From Flavobacterium sp. (lineage in GTDB: Bacteria; Bacteroidota; Bacteroidia; Flavobacteriales; Flavobacteriaceae): a DNA stretch of 6,560 nt. The notes under the pieces are model-generated. The model did not search any database. It had not been told where the DNA came from and saw only the letters and a program-made list of their open reading frames with translations. A program made the position numbers and the translations under genes. The number at the start of each line of letters is the position of its first letter. The stretch's first letter is position 1. Positions 1-5,298 of this stretch are shown here, piece after piece. The DNA is taken from the NCBI GenBank assembly GCA_004296145.1, contig SEBM01000238.1, positions 1-6,560 of the forward strand, written 5' to 3'.

Positions 1-149
1 GTTGAACCCTTCATTATCCTTTTGCCACCAATGTTGCCGCAAAAAGGACATCTTGCCACTTTTTCCCTCTTGTCGTGAAAAGAATTCGCGGAGGAAACTA
101 TCCAAATCAAAACCCCTATTAATACCGCTGCAATAGCAAAACCTTCCAT
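1..149 (-). CDS. Small membrane-anchored zinc-ribbon protein (partial, 3' end outside window)
   Basis: The frame opens at an ATG at 149 and stays open to the window edge, giving 49 codons without a stop. Residues 4-20 are a hydrophobic stretch (FAIAAVLIGVLIWIVSS) that reads as a single N-terminal membrane anchor or uncleaved signal. A charged linker (HDKREK, 25-30) follows, and then Cys-Pro-Phe-Cys-Gly at 34-38, the first knuckle of a zinc ribbon. The second Cys pair would lie beyond the window. The arrangement suggests a small inner-membrane protein with a cytoplasmic zinc ribbon. No function can be assigned. The leader is A/T-only, as is common in Bacteroidetes. The reading frame and CPxCG knuckle are seen directly; the topology is inferred. 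Confidence 0.6.
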   Translation of the reverse strand, partial: MEGFAIAAVLIGVLIWIVSSANSFHDKREKVARCPFCGNIGGKRIMKGS

Positions 150-310
150 ATTTTTTATTTAATACCAATATTTAAAAAATCTTTTGAGCTAATGTTTAAG
201 AAAAACTTTCAATGGCTCATTTAACTAACTTCAATATCATTTTACAAAAGAAGTAGCAACACGAATTGCTGTTTTTATCTCCAATGTTATGTTTCAATAA
301 GTTAATAGTT

Positions 311-691
311 TTAATATTTCCTGAAACTACCGTCAGAATACCTTACTAATTTAACCCCAACTGCGTGTTTTTCTGAAGGAGGATAAATCTTATAAACTAT
401 GGTCTTTCCAGAAGGAATATTTACATCTCTTTTAATTTGAACCGTATTTTCAGCTCTTTGACTGCGCATTAGTTGGGTATCGCCTGCAAGCCAAGTTGGC
501 TCAAATTCAAATAATATTTGTGTTATAGCACTCTTGGATTTGTTTACCAACTTTACATTGTAAAATAAATTTAGATTTTCATCATATCCATTTTTAGAGT
601 CAAGGATTGGGTATAAAGAATAATCTACTTTTTGACAATAAGTCGTTAAGCCAAAGAGAACGAATCCGAAAAATAAAATGATTTTTTTCAT
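311..691 (-). CDS. Small secreted beta-rich protein of unknown function
   Basis: This encodes 126 aa with a classical signal peptide: MKKI, then a hydrophobic core to about residue 16. Cleavage is probable after Cys19, leaving Gln20 as the new N-terminus, a common Bacteroidetes pattern. TTYC is a poor lipobox, so type I cleavage is more likely than lipidation. The mature part (about 107 aa) alternates hydrophobic and polar residues in strand-like segments, for example LNLFYNVKLVN at about 40-50 and ITQILFEFEP at about 57-66. It has an asparagine/serine turn (VNKSKS) and ends GVKLVRYSDGSFRKY. This resembles a small Ig-like beta-sandwich, but I recognise no named family. It is monocistronic by spacing. 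The start ATG at 691 is the only one that keeps the signal peptide intact. It probably acts in the periplasm or on the surface. Confidence 0.75.
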   Translation of the reverse strand: MKKIILFFGFVLFGLTTYCQKVDYSLYPILDSKNGYDENLNLFYNVKLVNKSKSAITQILFEFEPTWLAGDTQLMRSQRAENTVQIKRDVNIPSGKTIVYKIYPPSEKHAVGVKLVRYSDGSFRKY

Positions 692-783
692 TTAAAATAG
701 TTTAAGCCAATAGTCTCAATTTTGGCAGTTATAAATTTTGATAAGGCAAGACTTCCCCAAAATATTGATATGCTATATCTTTT

Positions 784-803
784 CATTACGGGAATCCGTA
801 ATG
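784..803. repeat. Perfect 8-bp inverted repeat (CATTACGG-N4-CCGTAATG)
   Basis: CATTACGG at 784-791 and its exact complement at 796-803 are separated by GAAT. No T-run follows on either strand, so it is a poor intrinsic terminator. It lies about 90 bp upstream of the secreted-protein start and just beyond the 3' end proposed for the neighbouring RNA. It could be a repressor or activator operator for the 126-aa gene, or a processing hairpin. Only the symmetry is directly visible. Confidence 0.4.
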
Positions 804-845
804 CAGGACCTTATCTTTAATTTTTCGAAAGTTCCTTTTCGATGT

Positions 846-1053
846 TAAAAGACAAAAGCGTGGAACTGCAACCAATCCGCGCTTGAGGTCCTAGGAGACC
901 AACACAACAGACTGGAACAGCCCACGCTTTCGCGTAGACGTTCACTAATCTGTCCTTGTTGTGTTTAAAATTCCTAGGTTCCAAGCACAAGAACAATAGC
1001 TAACGCTAATTTCTTATATGTTTTAAATTGTTTTCTATCTTATATTTTCCGAT
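846..1053 (-). ncRNA. Candidate structured small RNA, possibly 6S-like (6S-Flavo type)
   Basis: The region has no open frame but nested complementarity. A closing helix joins 862-866 (GGAAC) and 978-982 (GTTCC). CCTAGG occurs at 890-895 and 973-978 and can pair with itself. A 9-bp helix joins 901-909 and 957-965. GAAC/GTTC pairs at 915-918 and 940-943, and ACGC/GCGT at 924-927 and 932-935. Read on the minus strand the apical loop is GAAA, a stable GNRA tetraloop. The minus 3' end has a hairpin (858-864 with 876-882) followed by a U-rich tail (847-857), and a TATCTTTG box lies upstream at 1059-1066. Together these favour a minus-strand transcript of about 200 nt. The rod-like shape with internal loops and the length recall 6S RNA, and a flavobacterial 6S class is described, but I cannot recall its consensus to confirm this. 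A weaker plus-strand reading also exists: TATCTTTA at 812-819, hairpin plus T-run at 1079-1110, and a T-G wobble at 861/879. Confidence 0.5.
858..882 (-). terminator. Probable terminator of the structured RNA
   Basis: On the minus strand GCGCGGA (882-876) pairs with TCCACGC (864-858) with one C-A mismatch, and TTTTGTCTTTT (857-847) follows. Part of the stem competes with the outer closing helix of the RNA. Confidence 0.4.
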
Positions 1054-1058
1054 TTAAG

Positions 1059-1066
1059 CAAAGATA
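1059..1066 (-). promoter_or_regulatory. Bacteroidetes -7 box (TATCTTTG) ahead of the structured RNA
   Basis: TATCTTTG on the minus strand matches TAnnTTTG exactly and would start transcription near 1051-1053. No clear TTTG -33 element is present at the usual 17-23 bp spacing, so the promoter call rests on one element and on its position before the structured region. Confidence 0.4.
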
Positions 1067-1078
1067 ATAAGAGGTTTG

Positions 1079-1106
1079 AATAAAGGCGCACTCCCACGCC
1101 TTTATT
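1079..1106 (-). terminator. 10-bp hairpin behind the 57-aa gene, possibly bidirectional
   Basis: AATAAAGGCG (1079-1088) and CGCCTTTATT (1097-1106) are perfectly complementary across an 8-nt loop. The hairpin starts 12 nt after the 57-aa stop codon, so it closes the 166/57-aa operon. On the plus strand the stem is followed by more T residues (to about 1109), so it may also stop transcription from the other side. Confidence 0.65.
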
Positions 1107-1117
1107 TTTACTAGCTT

Positions 1118-1291
1118 TTAATCTTGGTTTTCCATCCAAAATCCCATTTCTTCATCAATCCTATCTCCATATCTCATTTCGTCAAAAATGCCTTGGATTT
1201 TCTCCTGCTGTTTCTCAGATGCCTTTTCCAGTAATTCATGTAGGATATTTGTAGCTTCATTAAGAAGTAAGGTAGTTTTGTAATGAGTCAT
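1118..1291 (-). CDS. 57-aa acidic small protein coupled to the 166-aa gene
   Basis: ATG at 1291 begins one base after the TAA of the upstream 166-aa gene (TAA-A-ATG), a spacing typical of translational coupling. The frame runs 57 codons to TAA at 1118-1120 and is followed at once by a hairpin terminator, which supports a real gene. The product is mostly helix-forming and charged: LLLNEATNILHELLEKASEKQQEKI at about 8-32 would make an amphipathic or coiled-coil helix. A short acidic end contains IDEEMGFWMEN (46-55). It has no signal peptide, membrane segment or metal motif. I recognise no family. A small partner or regulator of the 166-aa protein is the simplest inference from the coupling. Confidence 0.6.
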   Translation of the reverse strand: MTHYKTTLLLNEATNILHELLEKASEKQQEKIQGIFDEMRYGDRIDEEMGFWMENQD

Positions 1292-1292
1292 T

Positions 1293-1793
1293 TTAAGAGG
1301 CTAAGTGCTGTTCTGTGAAAATTGAAACAATGTCTGTCTCTCCATCAACAAGTCTTCTATAAAAGAAGCTATGAATGTCCCTTGGCATAAAGTTTACCCT
1401 TAACGAGTATTCAATATTAAGTGAATCATTTTGTGCGTGTGTGATTAGATAGGCTTTTCTTAACAAGAGATTTGTCAGTCCACTTCCAAACTTTTCAATT
1501 GCACTTTCGTCGATTGAAATGAAAATATACGATTTTCCCTCCTTATTATTAGAGAGCGTGATATTCCAGAAGAAACTAATCCATTCTCGAACTAATTGTT
1601 GCTGTTTGCTGTCCATACAGTGTTCAACATTTACCCAAGAGCGAAACTTGGTTACTTCAAACTTTCTAAGCAGTAATATTGCTTCCTTCGTAATTTGTGT
1701 GTGGGCATTTTCTACCTCTAAGTTGTTCTGCTGTAGTTCAGCATTGATAAGAACGAACTTTGTTTTCATTGGTGTACTGGTTTTTGTTTTCAT
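1293..1793 (-). CDS. Unrecognised 166-aa cytoplasmic protein
   Basis: This 166-aa protein has no signal peptide or membrane segment. The first ATG (1793) gives MKTKTSTP, and a second ATG at residue 9 (1769) gives MKTKFVLIN. The repeated MKTK makes the start uncertain. Residues 30-60 look helical. Three Trp residues lie in the middle third (RSWVNVEHCM at 51-60, REWISFFWN at 69-77). SYIFISIDES (88-97) looks like a buried strand, and the C-terminal third is rich in aromatics (HSFFYRRLVDG, 141-151). I recognise no catalytic motif or named family. The gene follows a gene-free region closed by a terminator and is coupled downstream to the 57-aa gene, so the two are probably one operon with its own promoter. 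The leader just ahead of the ATG is A/T-rich without a Shine-Dalgarno. Confidence 0.7.
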   Translation of the reverse strand: MKTKTSTPMKTKFVLINAELQQNNLEVENAHTQITKEAILLLRKFEVTKFRSWVNVEHCMDSKQQQLVREWISFFWNITLSNNKEGKSYIFISIDESAIEKFGSGLTNLLLRKAYLITHAQNDSLNIEYSLRVNFMPRDIHSFFYRRLVDGETDIVSIFTEQHLAS

Positions 1794-1874
1794 TTTAAAA
1801 AAATTATGGGTTAATAATTAGAGATTTACAGGATTTGTGTTGGAAATGAGACTGTTTTAAAGATTTTAGCCAAC

Positions 1875-1902
1875 AAAAAAGCCACGATTTTTAGGCGTGG
1901 CT
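1875..1902 (-). terminator. Intrinsic terminator
   Basis: On the minus strand AGCCACG (1902-1896), a 9-nt loop and CGTGGCT (1886-1880) are followed by a run of six T. It points in the same direction as the helicase-like gene but lies about 280 bp beyond the terminator that already ends that gene. Confidence 0.8.
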
Positions 1903-1948
1903 GTAGATTTTGGGTTAAAATTGGATTAAGGAATTTGGTTCAAGCTAT

Positions 1949-1960
1949 ATCACTATTTAT
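1949..1960 (+). repeat. Direct repeat A, copy 1 (ATCACTATTTAT)
   Basis: This is identical to 5211-5222. The similarity extends upstream: GCTATATCACTATTTAT here against GCCTAGATCACTATTTAT there. The two copies bracket the helicase-like gene and both small paralogues. In AT-rich DNA a 12-mer may recur by chance. Confidence 0.3.
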
Positions 1961-2022
1961 TATAGTTGTTCCTTCCTATTTACGAGGGTAAACTTCCAAG
2001 GGGAAATTTCGATTCAAGGTTC

Positions 2023-2038
2023 TAGCACTCTCGATTAA
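2023..2038 (+). repeat. Direct repeat B, copy 1 (TAGCACTCTCGATTAA)
   Basis: This matches 4120-4135 (TAGCACTCTTGATTAA) at 15 of 16 bases. Both copies are intergenic, one downstream and one upstream of the helicase-like gene. They could be a shared regulator site or the trace of a duplication. Confidence 0.35.
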
Positions 2039-2187
2039 AAGTCAGTGGATTTTTTCAATACTGTGTGCCCTCATAAAAAGTAAGGAGAGATTTACTTTTC
2101 CTCCAATCAAAGGGTGGGGGTCAGTTTCTATAGTCCCGTCGTGTAAAAAATTCTCATATTTTTTTTGTGTAGGCTTTTTTCCAAAGC

Positions 2188-2215
2188 AAAAAGCACCAAC
2201 ATTAAATTGGTGCTT
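2188..2215 (-). terminator. Terminator of the three-gene module
   Basis: On the minus strand AAGCACCAA (2215-2207), a 7-nt loop and TTGGTGCTT (2199-2191) form a perfect 9-bp stem ending in five T, 66 nt after the helicase-like stop codon. Confidence 0.85.
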
Positions 2216-2281
2216 CTTTAAAAATATCCAAAACTTGAATATTCTCCTTATGTAAGGGGTTCCGATATCATTTCTGGATAT

Positions 2282-4084
2282 TTAGGTTTTTAATCCTGTA
2301 ATTTTCCAAGCCTTGACATTACCTGTTATTGTCGTTTCCCTAGCATCGTAGAATTTTTTAAAATCCTGTCCCTTTACTTTTTTATCTAGACCATATTTTG
2401 TGTAGACAGTTTGCATTTCGGCTCTCGCTTCCTCAATTGTTGGTTTGTCATTTAATGTATATAAACCTCGTATTTCTTTGGACATTTCAGGGTCTTTAAG
2501 CTTTAGCTTTTCTTCTGTTTTTTTTGCTTTTTTATTCATACTAACAAAATCAAACCTTAATCTTTTCATTTCAAAATAACCTATTATATCAAATATTTTA
2601 GTCACTTCAGGTGACATCTTTCGTATCAAATCATCGTCTGGAAATTTCATATATTGCCAATCTGATGGGAAGCAAGCCTTAAATAACATCTTGGCTACCA
2701 CTTCTATTGCTTCTGGTGATCTCTTGTTTTTTTCAATGTGAAGAAGGTCTCTATCATCTATGCTAAACCAGAATTTTCTTGTCTTTACTTTAAAACTATT
2801 CGTTTCTTCATATGCATCCATAAGGTTTTCGCTAAAAACATATTTCTTCTTGATTTCCTGCTCCAATAAAAAGTTATCGACCATATATTGATTGAGTGTC
2901 AAATCCTTATCGACAAAATTGTTTATTTGTGTCCCCTCAATTGCTTGTTTGCTAGTTATAGCTCCTCCTTCCGTGAAAGAGTTTAATTCTTTTACCACAT
3001 TTAAGTGATGAAGGCATCTATGACTATCATCGATAAATTCAAGGGCTTCTGTTGGAGTTTTATAAGTTAATTCCTCGTTGAAGTTTGAAATATGAGTGGC
3101 ACTATTAATTCCATTTCTAAACCTCCCAATTATCTGAACTGAATCAGTAAAGGGGTCGAGCATTGTAAACGACCTGCGCAAGGTATCGGTTATCATAATC
3201 ACGTCAGGCTTTTCATCTAGCTGAATATCCACGGCACTGAAGTTTCTGCTAGTTAGAAAATTATATTTTGCAAAGTCTCGAAGTCTTGACGAGGCGTTTT
3301 CAAATCCAGCTTTTTCTAAGCGTTTTACGCTTTTATGAGCGCAAAAAACTTTGCTTTCTTTTTCGATATCCAACCTTTTTATAAGAATATGGATGAGGTT
3401 GGCAGAATTAAGGAAAATGAAAAACTTTCCTTTACCATCTTTATTTATAGCACGTTTCAATGAAAATAAAATATTATTTGTTTCGATTAACTCGATATCT
3501 TTTTGATAGTCAAAATCAGGGGTAACCTCTAAAATTTTAAAGTTTTGTTGACTAAATCTTGGGTCAGATGGCTCGATTGCTGTGGCAGAGATAATTGCTT
3601 TTTTCTCAAACTTAAAAAAGTCCTCCATTGGCAATAAGATATTCCCTCGATAATCGACGTCCTTTATTAGTCTATCACATTCGTCAAATAGTAAAAAAAA
3701 GTCTTTATAAAGATTGAAATTTGAATCTCTAATCGCTTTCTTGACCTTTTCCATTCCTTCTGGAGTACTTAATATTTTTTTAGGAATAATATTGCTCGCT
3801 AAATATTCACTGATTTTTTTGGTACTGGTCGTTTTGTATACCACCAATATATCAGGATAAACCTTATTTCCATCGGCATCTTTCGCATCTCTCTTTCCCT
3901 CAAGCACTGGCACATTGGGTTCTATTATAATTGAGTTTCGATTGTATTTTAAGCACTCTCCGAGGGTAGCTCCCACTCCTGGAAGCTTTTTAAATATTAT
4001 ATAATTTGTTGGTGTTCCATTTTTAAACTCTTCCGTTTCAGAAAGGTATTGACCTTTACTGATTTTCATATATTCTCTAGTCAT
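2282..4084 (-). CDS. SF2 helicase-like ATPase with a lysine-less P-loop
   Basis: This 600-aa cytoplasmic protein shows the order of SF2 helicase motifs. KKLPGVGATLGE (32-43) sits at motif I, SIIIEPNVPVLEGK (51-64) at Ia, and ILSTPEG (104-110) near Ib. DECD (134-137) is motif II and SAT (166-168) is motif III. GKFFIFLNSAN (219-229) is IV-like, and TSRNFSAVDI (278-287) then ITDTLRR lie in the motif V region. QIIGRFR (317-323) is motif VI with candidate arginine fingers. The expected GxGK(T/S) reads GVGAT: the ATP-contacting lysine is Ala39, though Lys32/Lys33 lie a few residues upstream. After about residue 350 comes a helical C-terminal region of about 250 aa with a Lys-rich stretch near 520-545, which I do not recognise. 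A role in remodelling or translocating on DNA or RNA is inferred from the core. It is the last gene of the apparent module, 68 nt after the 174-aa gene. The start at 4084 is preceded by AGGA; Met6 is an alternative. Confidence 0.75.
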   Translation of the reverse strand: MTREYMKISKGQYLSETEEFKNGTPTNYIIFKKLPGVGATLGECLKYNRNSIIIEPNVPVLEGKRDAKDADGNKVYPDILVVYKTTSTKKISEYLASNIIPKKILSTPEGMEKVKKAIRDSNFNLYKDFFLLFDECDRLIKDVDYRGNILLPMEDFFKFEKKAIISATAIEPSDPRFSQQNFKILEVTPDFDYQKDIELIETNNILFSLKRAINKDGKGKFFIFLNSANLIHILIKRLDIEKESKVFCAHKSVKRLEKAGFENASSRLRDFAKYNFLTSRNFSAVDIQLDEKPDVIMITDTLRRSFTMLDPFTDSVQIIGRFRNGINSATHISNFNEELTYKTPTEALEFIDDSHRCLHHLNVVKELNSFTEGGAITSKQAIEGTQINNFVDKDLTLNQYMVDNFLLEQEIKKKYVFSENLMDAYEETNSFKVKTRKFWFSIDDRDLLHIEKNKRSPEAIEVVAKMLFKACFPSDWQYMKFPDDDLIRKMSPEVTKIFDIIGYFEMKRLRFDFVSMNKKAKKTEEKLKLKDPEMSKEIRGLYTLNDKPTIEEARAEMQTVYTKYGLDKKVKGQDFKKFYDARETTITGNVKAWKITGLKT

Positions 4085-4119
4085 TTTCCTATTGTTAATA
4101 TTTGTGTGTTTAGAATGTA

Positions 4120-4135
4120 TAGCACTCTTGATTAA
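4120..4135 (+). repeat. Direct repeat B, copy 2 (TAGCACTCTTGATTAA)
   Basis: This is the partner of 2023-2038, lying in the 68-nt gap between the 174-aa and 600-aa genes, about 36 nt upstream of the helicase-like start. That is a plausible place for a regulator site. A shorter match (TATAGCACTCTTGGATT, from 523) lies inside the secreted-protein gene, so some of the similarity may be chance. Confidence 0.35.
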
Positions 4136-4152
4136 TTAAAATTTTTGGGTCG

Positions 4153-4677
4153 TTAGAAGTCACCGAATTCGTCGAATTTAACTAAGCCTATATCTGAGTT
4201 AATCAAATTTTTATTGAGTTGATTTAGTAAATCTGCTGTGTTTTGCTTTGGAATAAATGTTCCTAATAGCTTAGCACGTTTAAAAGCCAGACCTCTAATA
4301 GGTTCGTAAATGATTTCCGTGATTAATGCTTCACTTCCTAGAAGAGCATCAAAATTTAAGGACCAATCTTTGCCTTCAAATTGAAGCCTGAATGTTTCTA
4401 TTTTTATTTCTTGTGAACCCTTAGCATAATCATCTTTTTGGGTTGACTTCCATTTTACCTCAACAATTAAAGTTCTTGTAGTGCAAACCACTCTTTCATA
4501 AATGGCAACGAATCTGTAAAACCCTAATCTGTATTGCATTGGAACACCTTCGATATCAGAATATGGAAATTCCAAAGGAATCTTACCTGGCTGCCGGCTT
4601 GTTCTTGGGTAATATTTTGGAAATGGTAATTCGATTTTTATTAAATCGTTTTTTTTACTAATATTTAATTCTTCCAT
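4153..4677 (-). CDS. Small SSB-like protein B, paralogue of the preceding gene (174 aa)
   Basis: The open frame extends upstream to 4710, but I choose the ATG at 4677 (MEELNISKK), which lies one base after the TAA of the preceding gene. The longer form would overlap that gene by 32 bases. The core aligns with the upstream protein: GFYRFVAIY (52-60) with GVYKFLSFY, VKWK (74-77) with VQWK, DY (83-84) with NY, IKIETFR (91-97) with IQVESLR, and DLLNQLNKNL (149-158) with ELLNKQL. The N-terminal 50 residues, rich in Pro and aromatics, are unique to this copy. The C-terminus is KFDEFGDF, an acidic tip with a terminal Phe, as in bacterial SSB proteins (consensus ending close to DDDIPF). The strand-rich core fits an OB-like fold, but I cannot prove homology to SSB. 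The tip could recruit the helicase-like partner; that is inference. Confidence 0.65.
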   Translation of the reverse strand: MEELNISKKNDLIKIELPFPKYYPRTSRQPGKIPLEFPYSDIEGVPMQYRLGFYRFVAIYERVVCTTRTLIVEVKWKSTQKDDYAKGSQEIKIETFRLQFEGKDWSLNFDALLGSEALITEIIYEPIRGLAFKRAKLLGTFIPKQNTADLLNQLNKNLINSDIGLVKFDEFGDF

Positions 4678-4678
4678 C

Positions 4679-5173
4679 TTAATAATCTCCCATTTCATTG
4701 TCGTAATCAAAATCGTGTTGTGCCAGTTCCAACTCTGAAACCTCTGAATCGAGCATATTATCTAGGATAATGGATTTTGGGTTGTCCTGGAGTTGTTTAT
4801 TTAGCAATTCACAAACTGTTTGTTGTTTTTGCTCAAGAAACCTCCACTTTAGTAGAAATAATTTTACCTGCTGAATATATCTCGCTCCAGAAATAAAAAT
4901 TTCTTTATTTATTAGAGGTTCGAGCTCTCCGAAAGAAGTCCTCGTATCAATTGTATTTCTAAGAGATTCAACTTGAATAGTGAATGTTAGGTCTTCGGAA
5001 TAGTTGTCTGAAAGTTTTGGCTTCCATTGAACCTTTGCCATTAAGGCTGGTTTACCTAGGCAGGTATCGTTGTAGAATGAGAGAAATTTGTAAACTCCTT
5101 CTCTTGGGCAGAATTCACTTCTACCATTAACTTTGTTGGCTTCATATTGAGCCTTTAAATTATTTATAAGCAT
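4679..5173 (-). CDS. Small SSB-like protein A, first gene of the module (164 aa)
   Basis: This 164-aa protein has no signal peptide or membrane segment. Its core, GVYKFLSFY (26-34) through VQWK (48-51), IQVESLR (66-72) and FGELEPLINKEIFISGARYI (81-100), matches the core of the next gene product with similar spacing, so the pair arose by duplication. After about residue 140 the protein becomes strongly acidic (DSEVSELELA, then DFDYDNEMGDY) and ends in a Tyr after Gly-Asp; the paralogue ends in Gly-Asp-Phe. This acidic tail with a terminal aromatic resembles the partner-recruiting tip of bacterial SSB proteins, but the canonical Pro-Phe ending is absent. The stop codon is one base from the next ATG, indicating coupled translation. 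A perfect inverted repeat ends six bases before the start codon and may control the operon. No named family is recognised. Confidence 0.65.
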   Translation of the reverse strand: MLINNLKAQYEANKVNGRSEFCPREGVYKFLSFYNDTCLGKPALMAKVQWKPKLSDNYSEDLTFTIQVESLRNTIDTRTSFGELEPLINKEIFISGARYIQQVKLFLLKWRFLEQKQQTVCELLNKQLQDNPKSIILDNMLDSEVSELELAQHDFDYDNEMGDY

Positions 5174-5179
5174 TTTAAA

Positions 5180-5202
5180 TACGTAGTTGTTTTGACTACG
5201 TA
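5180..5202 (-). promoter_or_regulatory. Operator-like inverted repeat / leader hairpin at the module start
   Basis: TACGTAGT (5180-5187) and ACTACGTA (5195-5202) are exact complements around a 7-nt spacer. On the minus strand the repeat ends six bases before the ATG at 5173. It can act as a 23-bp symmetric protein site. In the transcript it would form a hairpin covering the ribosome-binding region. The T-run behind it is too short (TTT) for a convincing terminator. Confidence 0.55.
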
Positions 5203-5210
5203 CTGCCTAG

Positions 5211-5222
5211 ATCACTATTTAT
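5211..5222 (+). repeat. Direct repeat A, copy 2 (ATCACTATTTAT)
   Basis: This is the partner of 1949-1960, about 40 bp upstream of the first module gene and close to the inverted repeat at 5180-5202. A CACGTG palindrome follows at 5225-5230. It may be part of the module promoter. Confidence 0.3.
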
Positions 5223-5298
5223 GCCACGTGCCAGAAATCGATGTACTGCAAAAAAGTAAATTTTATAAAAAAAATGCCGTTGGTTTTTACATTAATTG

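Larger units (their letters stand above)
1903..2187. other. Gene-free stretch between two same-direction terminators; possible small RNA
   Basis: I find no convincing open frame on either strand; the minus-strand ATGs give only about ten codons. An 8-bp inverted repeat (AAAAGTAA 2076-2083, TTACTTTT 2092-2099) has a GGAGAG loop that could pair with CTCC at 2101-2104. On the minus strand its 3' arm reads TACTTTTT, a near match to the -7 consensus. The terminator at 1875-1902 would end any transcript started here. GGTGGGGGTCAGTTT at 2113-2127 is unusually G-rich for this window. Two short segments (1949-1960, 2023-2038) recur near the neighbouring genes. An independent small RNA, a leader for the 166-aa gene, or decayed mobile DNA are all possible. 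Confidence 0.35.

Noticed and set aside
846..1053. tmRNA, SRP RNA or RNase P RNA
   Set aside because: None of their signature sequences is present: no tRNA-like TTCGA end, no GGAAGGAAGCAGCC-type SRP loop, and no RNase P P4 core.
1519..1821. Plus-strand frame of 100 codons
   Set aside because: It lies antisense over the 166-aa gene, has Ser/Cys/Phe-rich composition without domain character, and has no promoter; it is a shadow frame.
1903..2187. Retron-type msr/msd RNA
   Set aside because: There is no reverse transcriptase in the window, and I found no paired inverted repeats in the retron arrangement.
4678..4710. Longer N-terminus (MITTMKWEIIK) for the 174-aa paralogue
   Set aside because: It would overlap the end of the preceding gene; the ATG one base after that gene's stop is the natural coupled start.
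5250..5298. Terminator behind the 262-aa gene
   Set aside because: There is a T-run on the minus strand (about 5264-5272), but the preceding bases form only a very weak, bulged stem.
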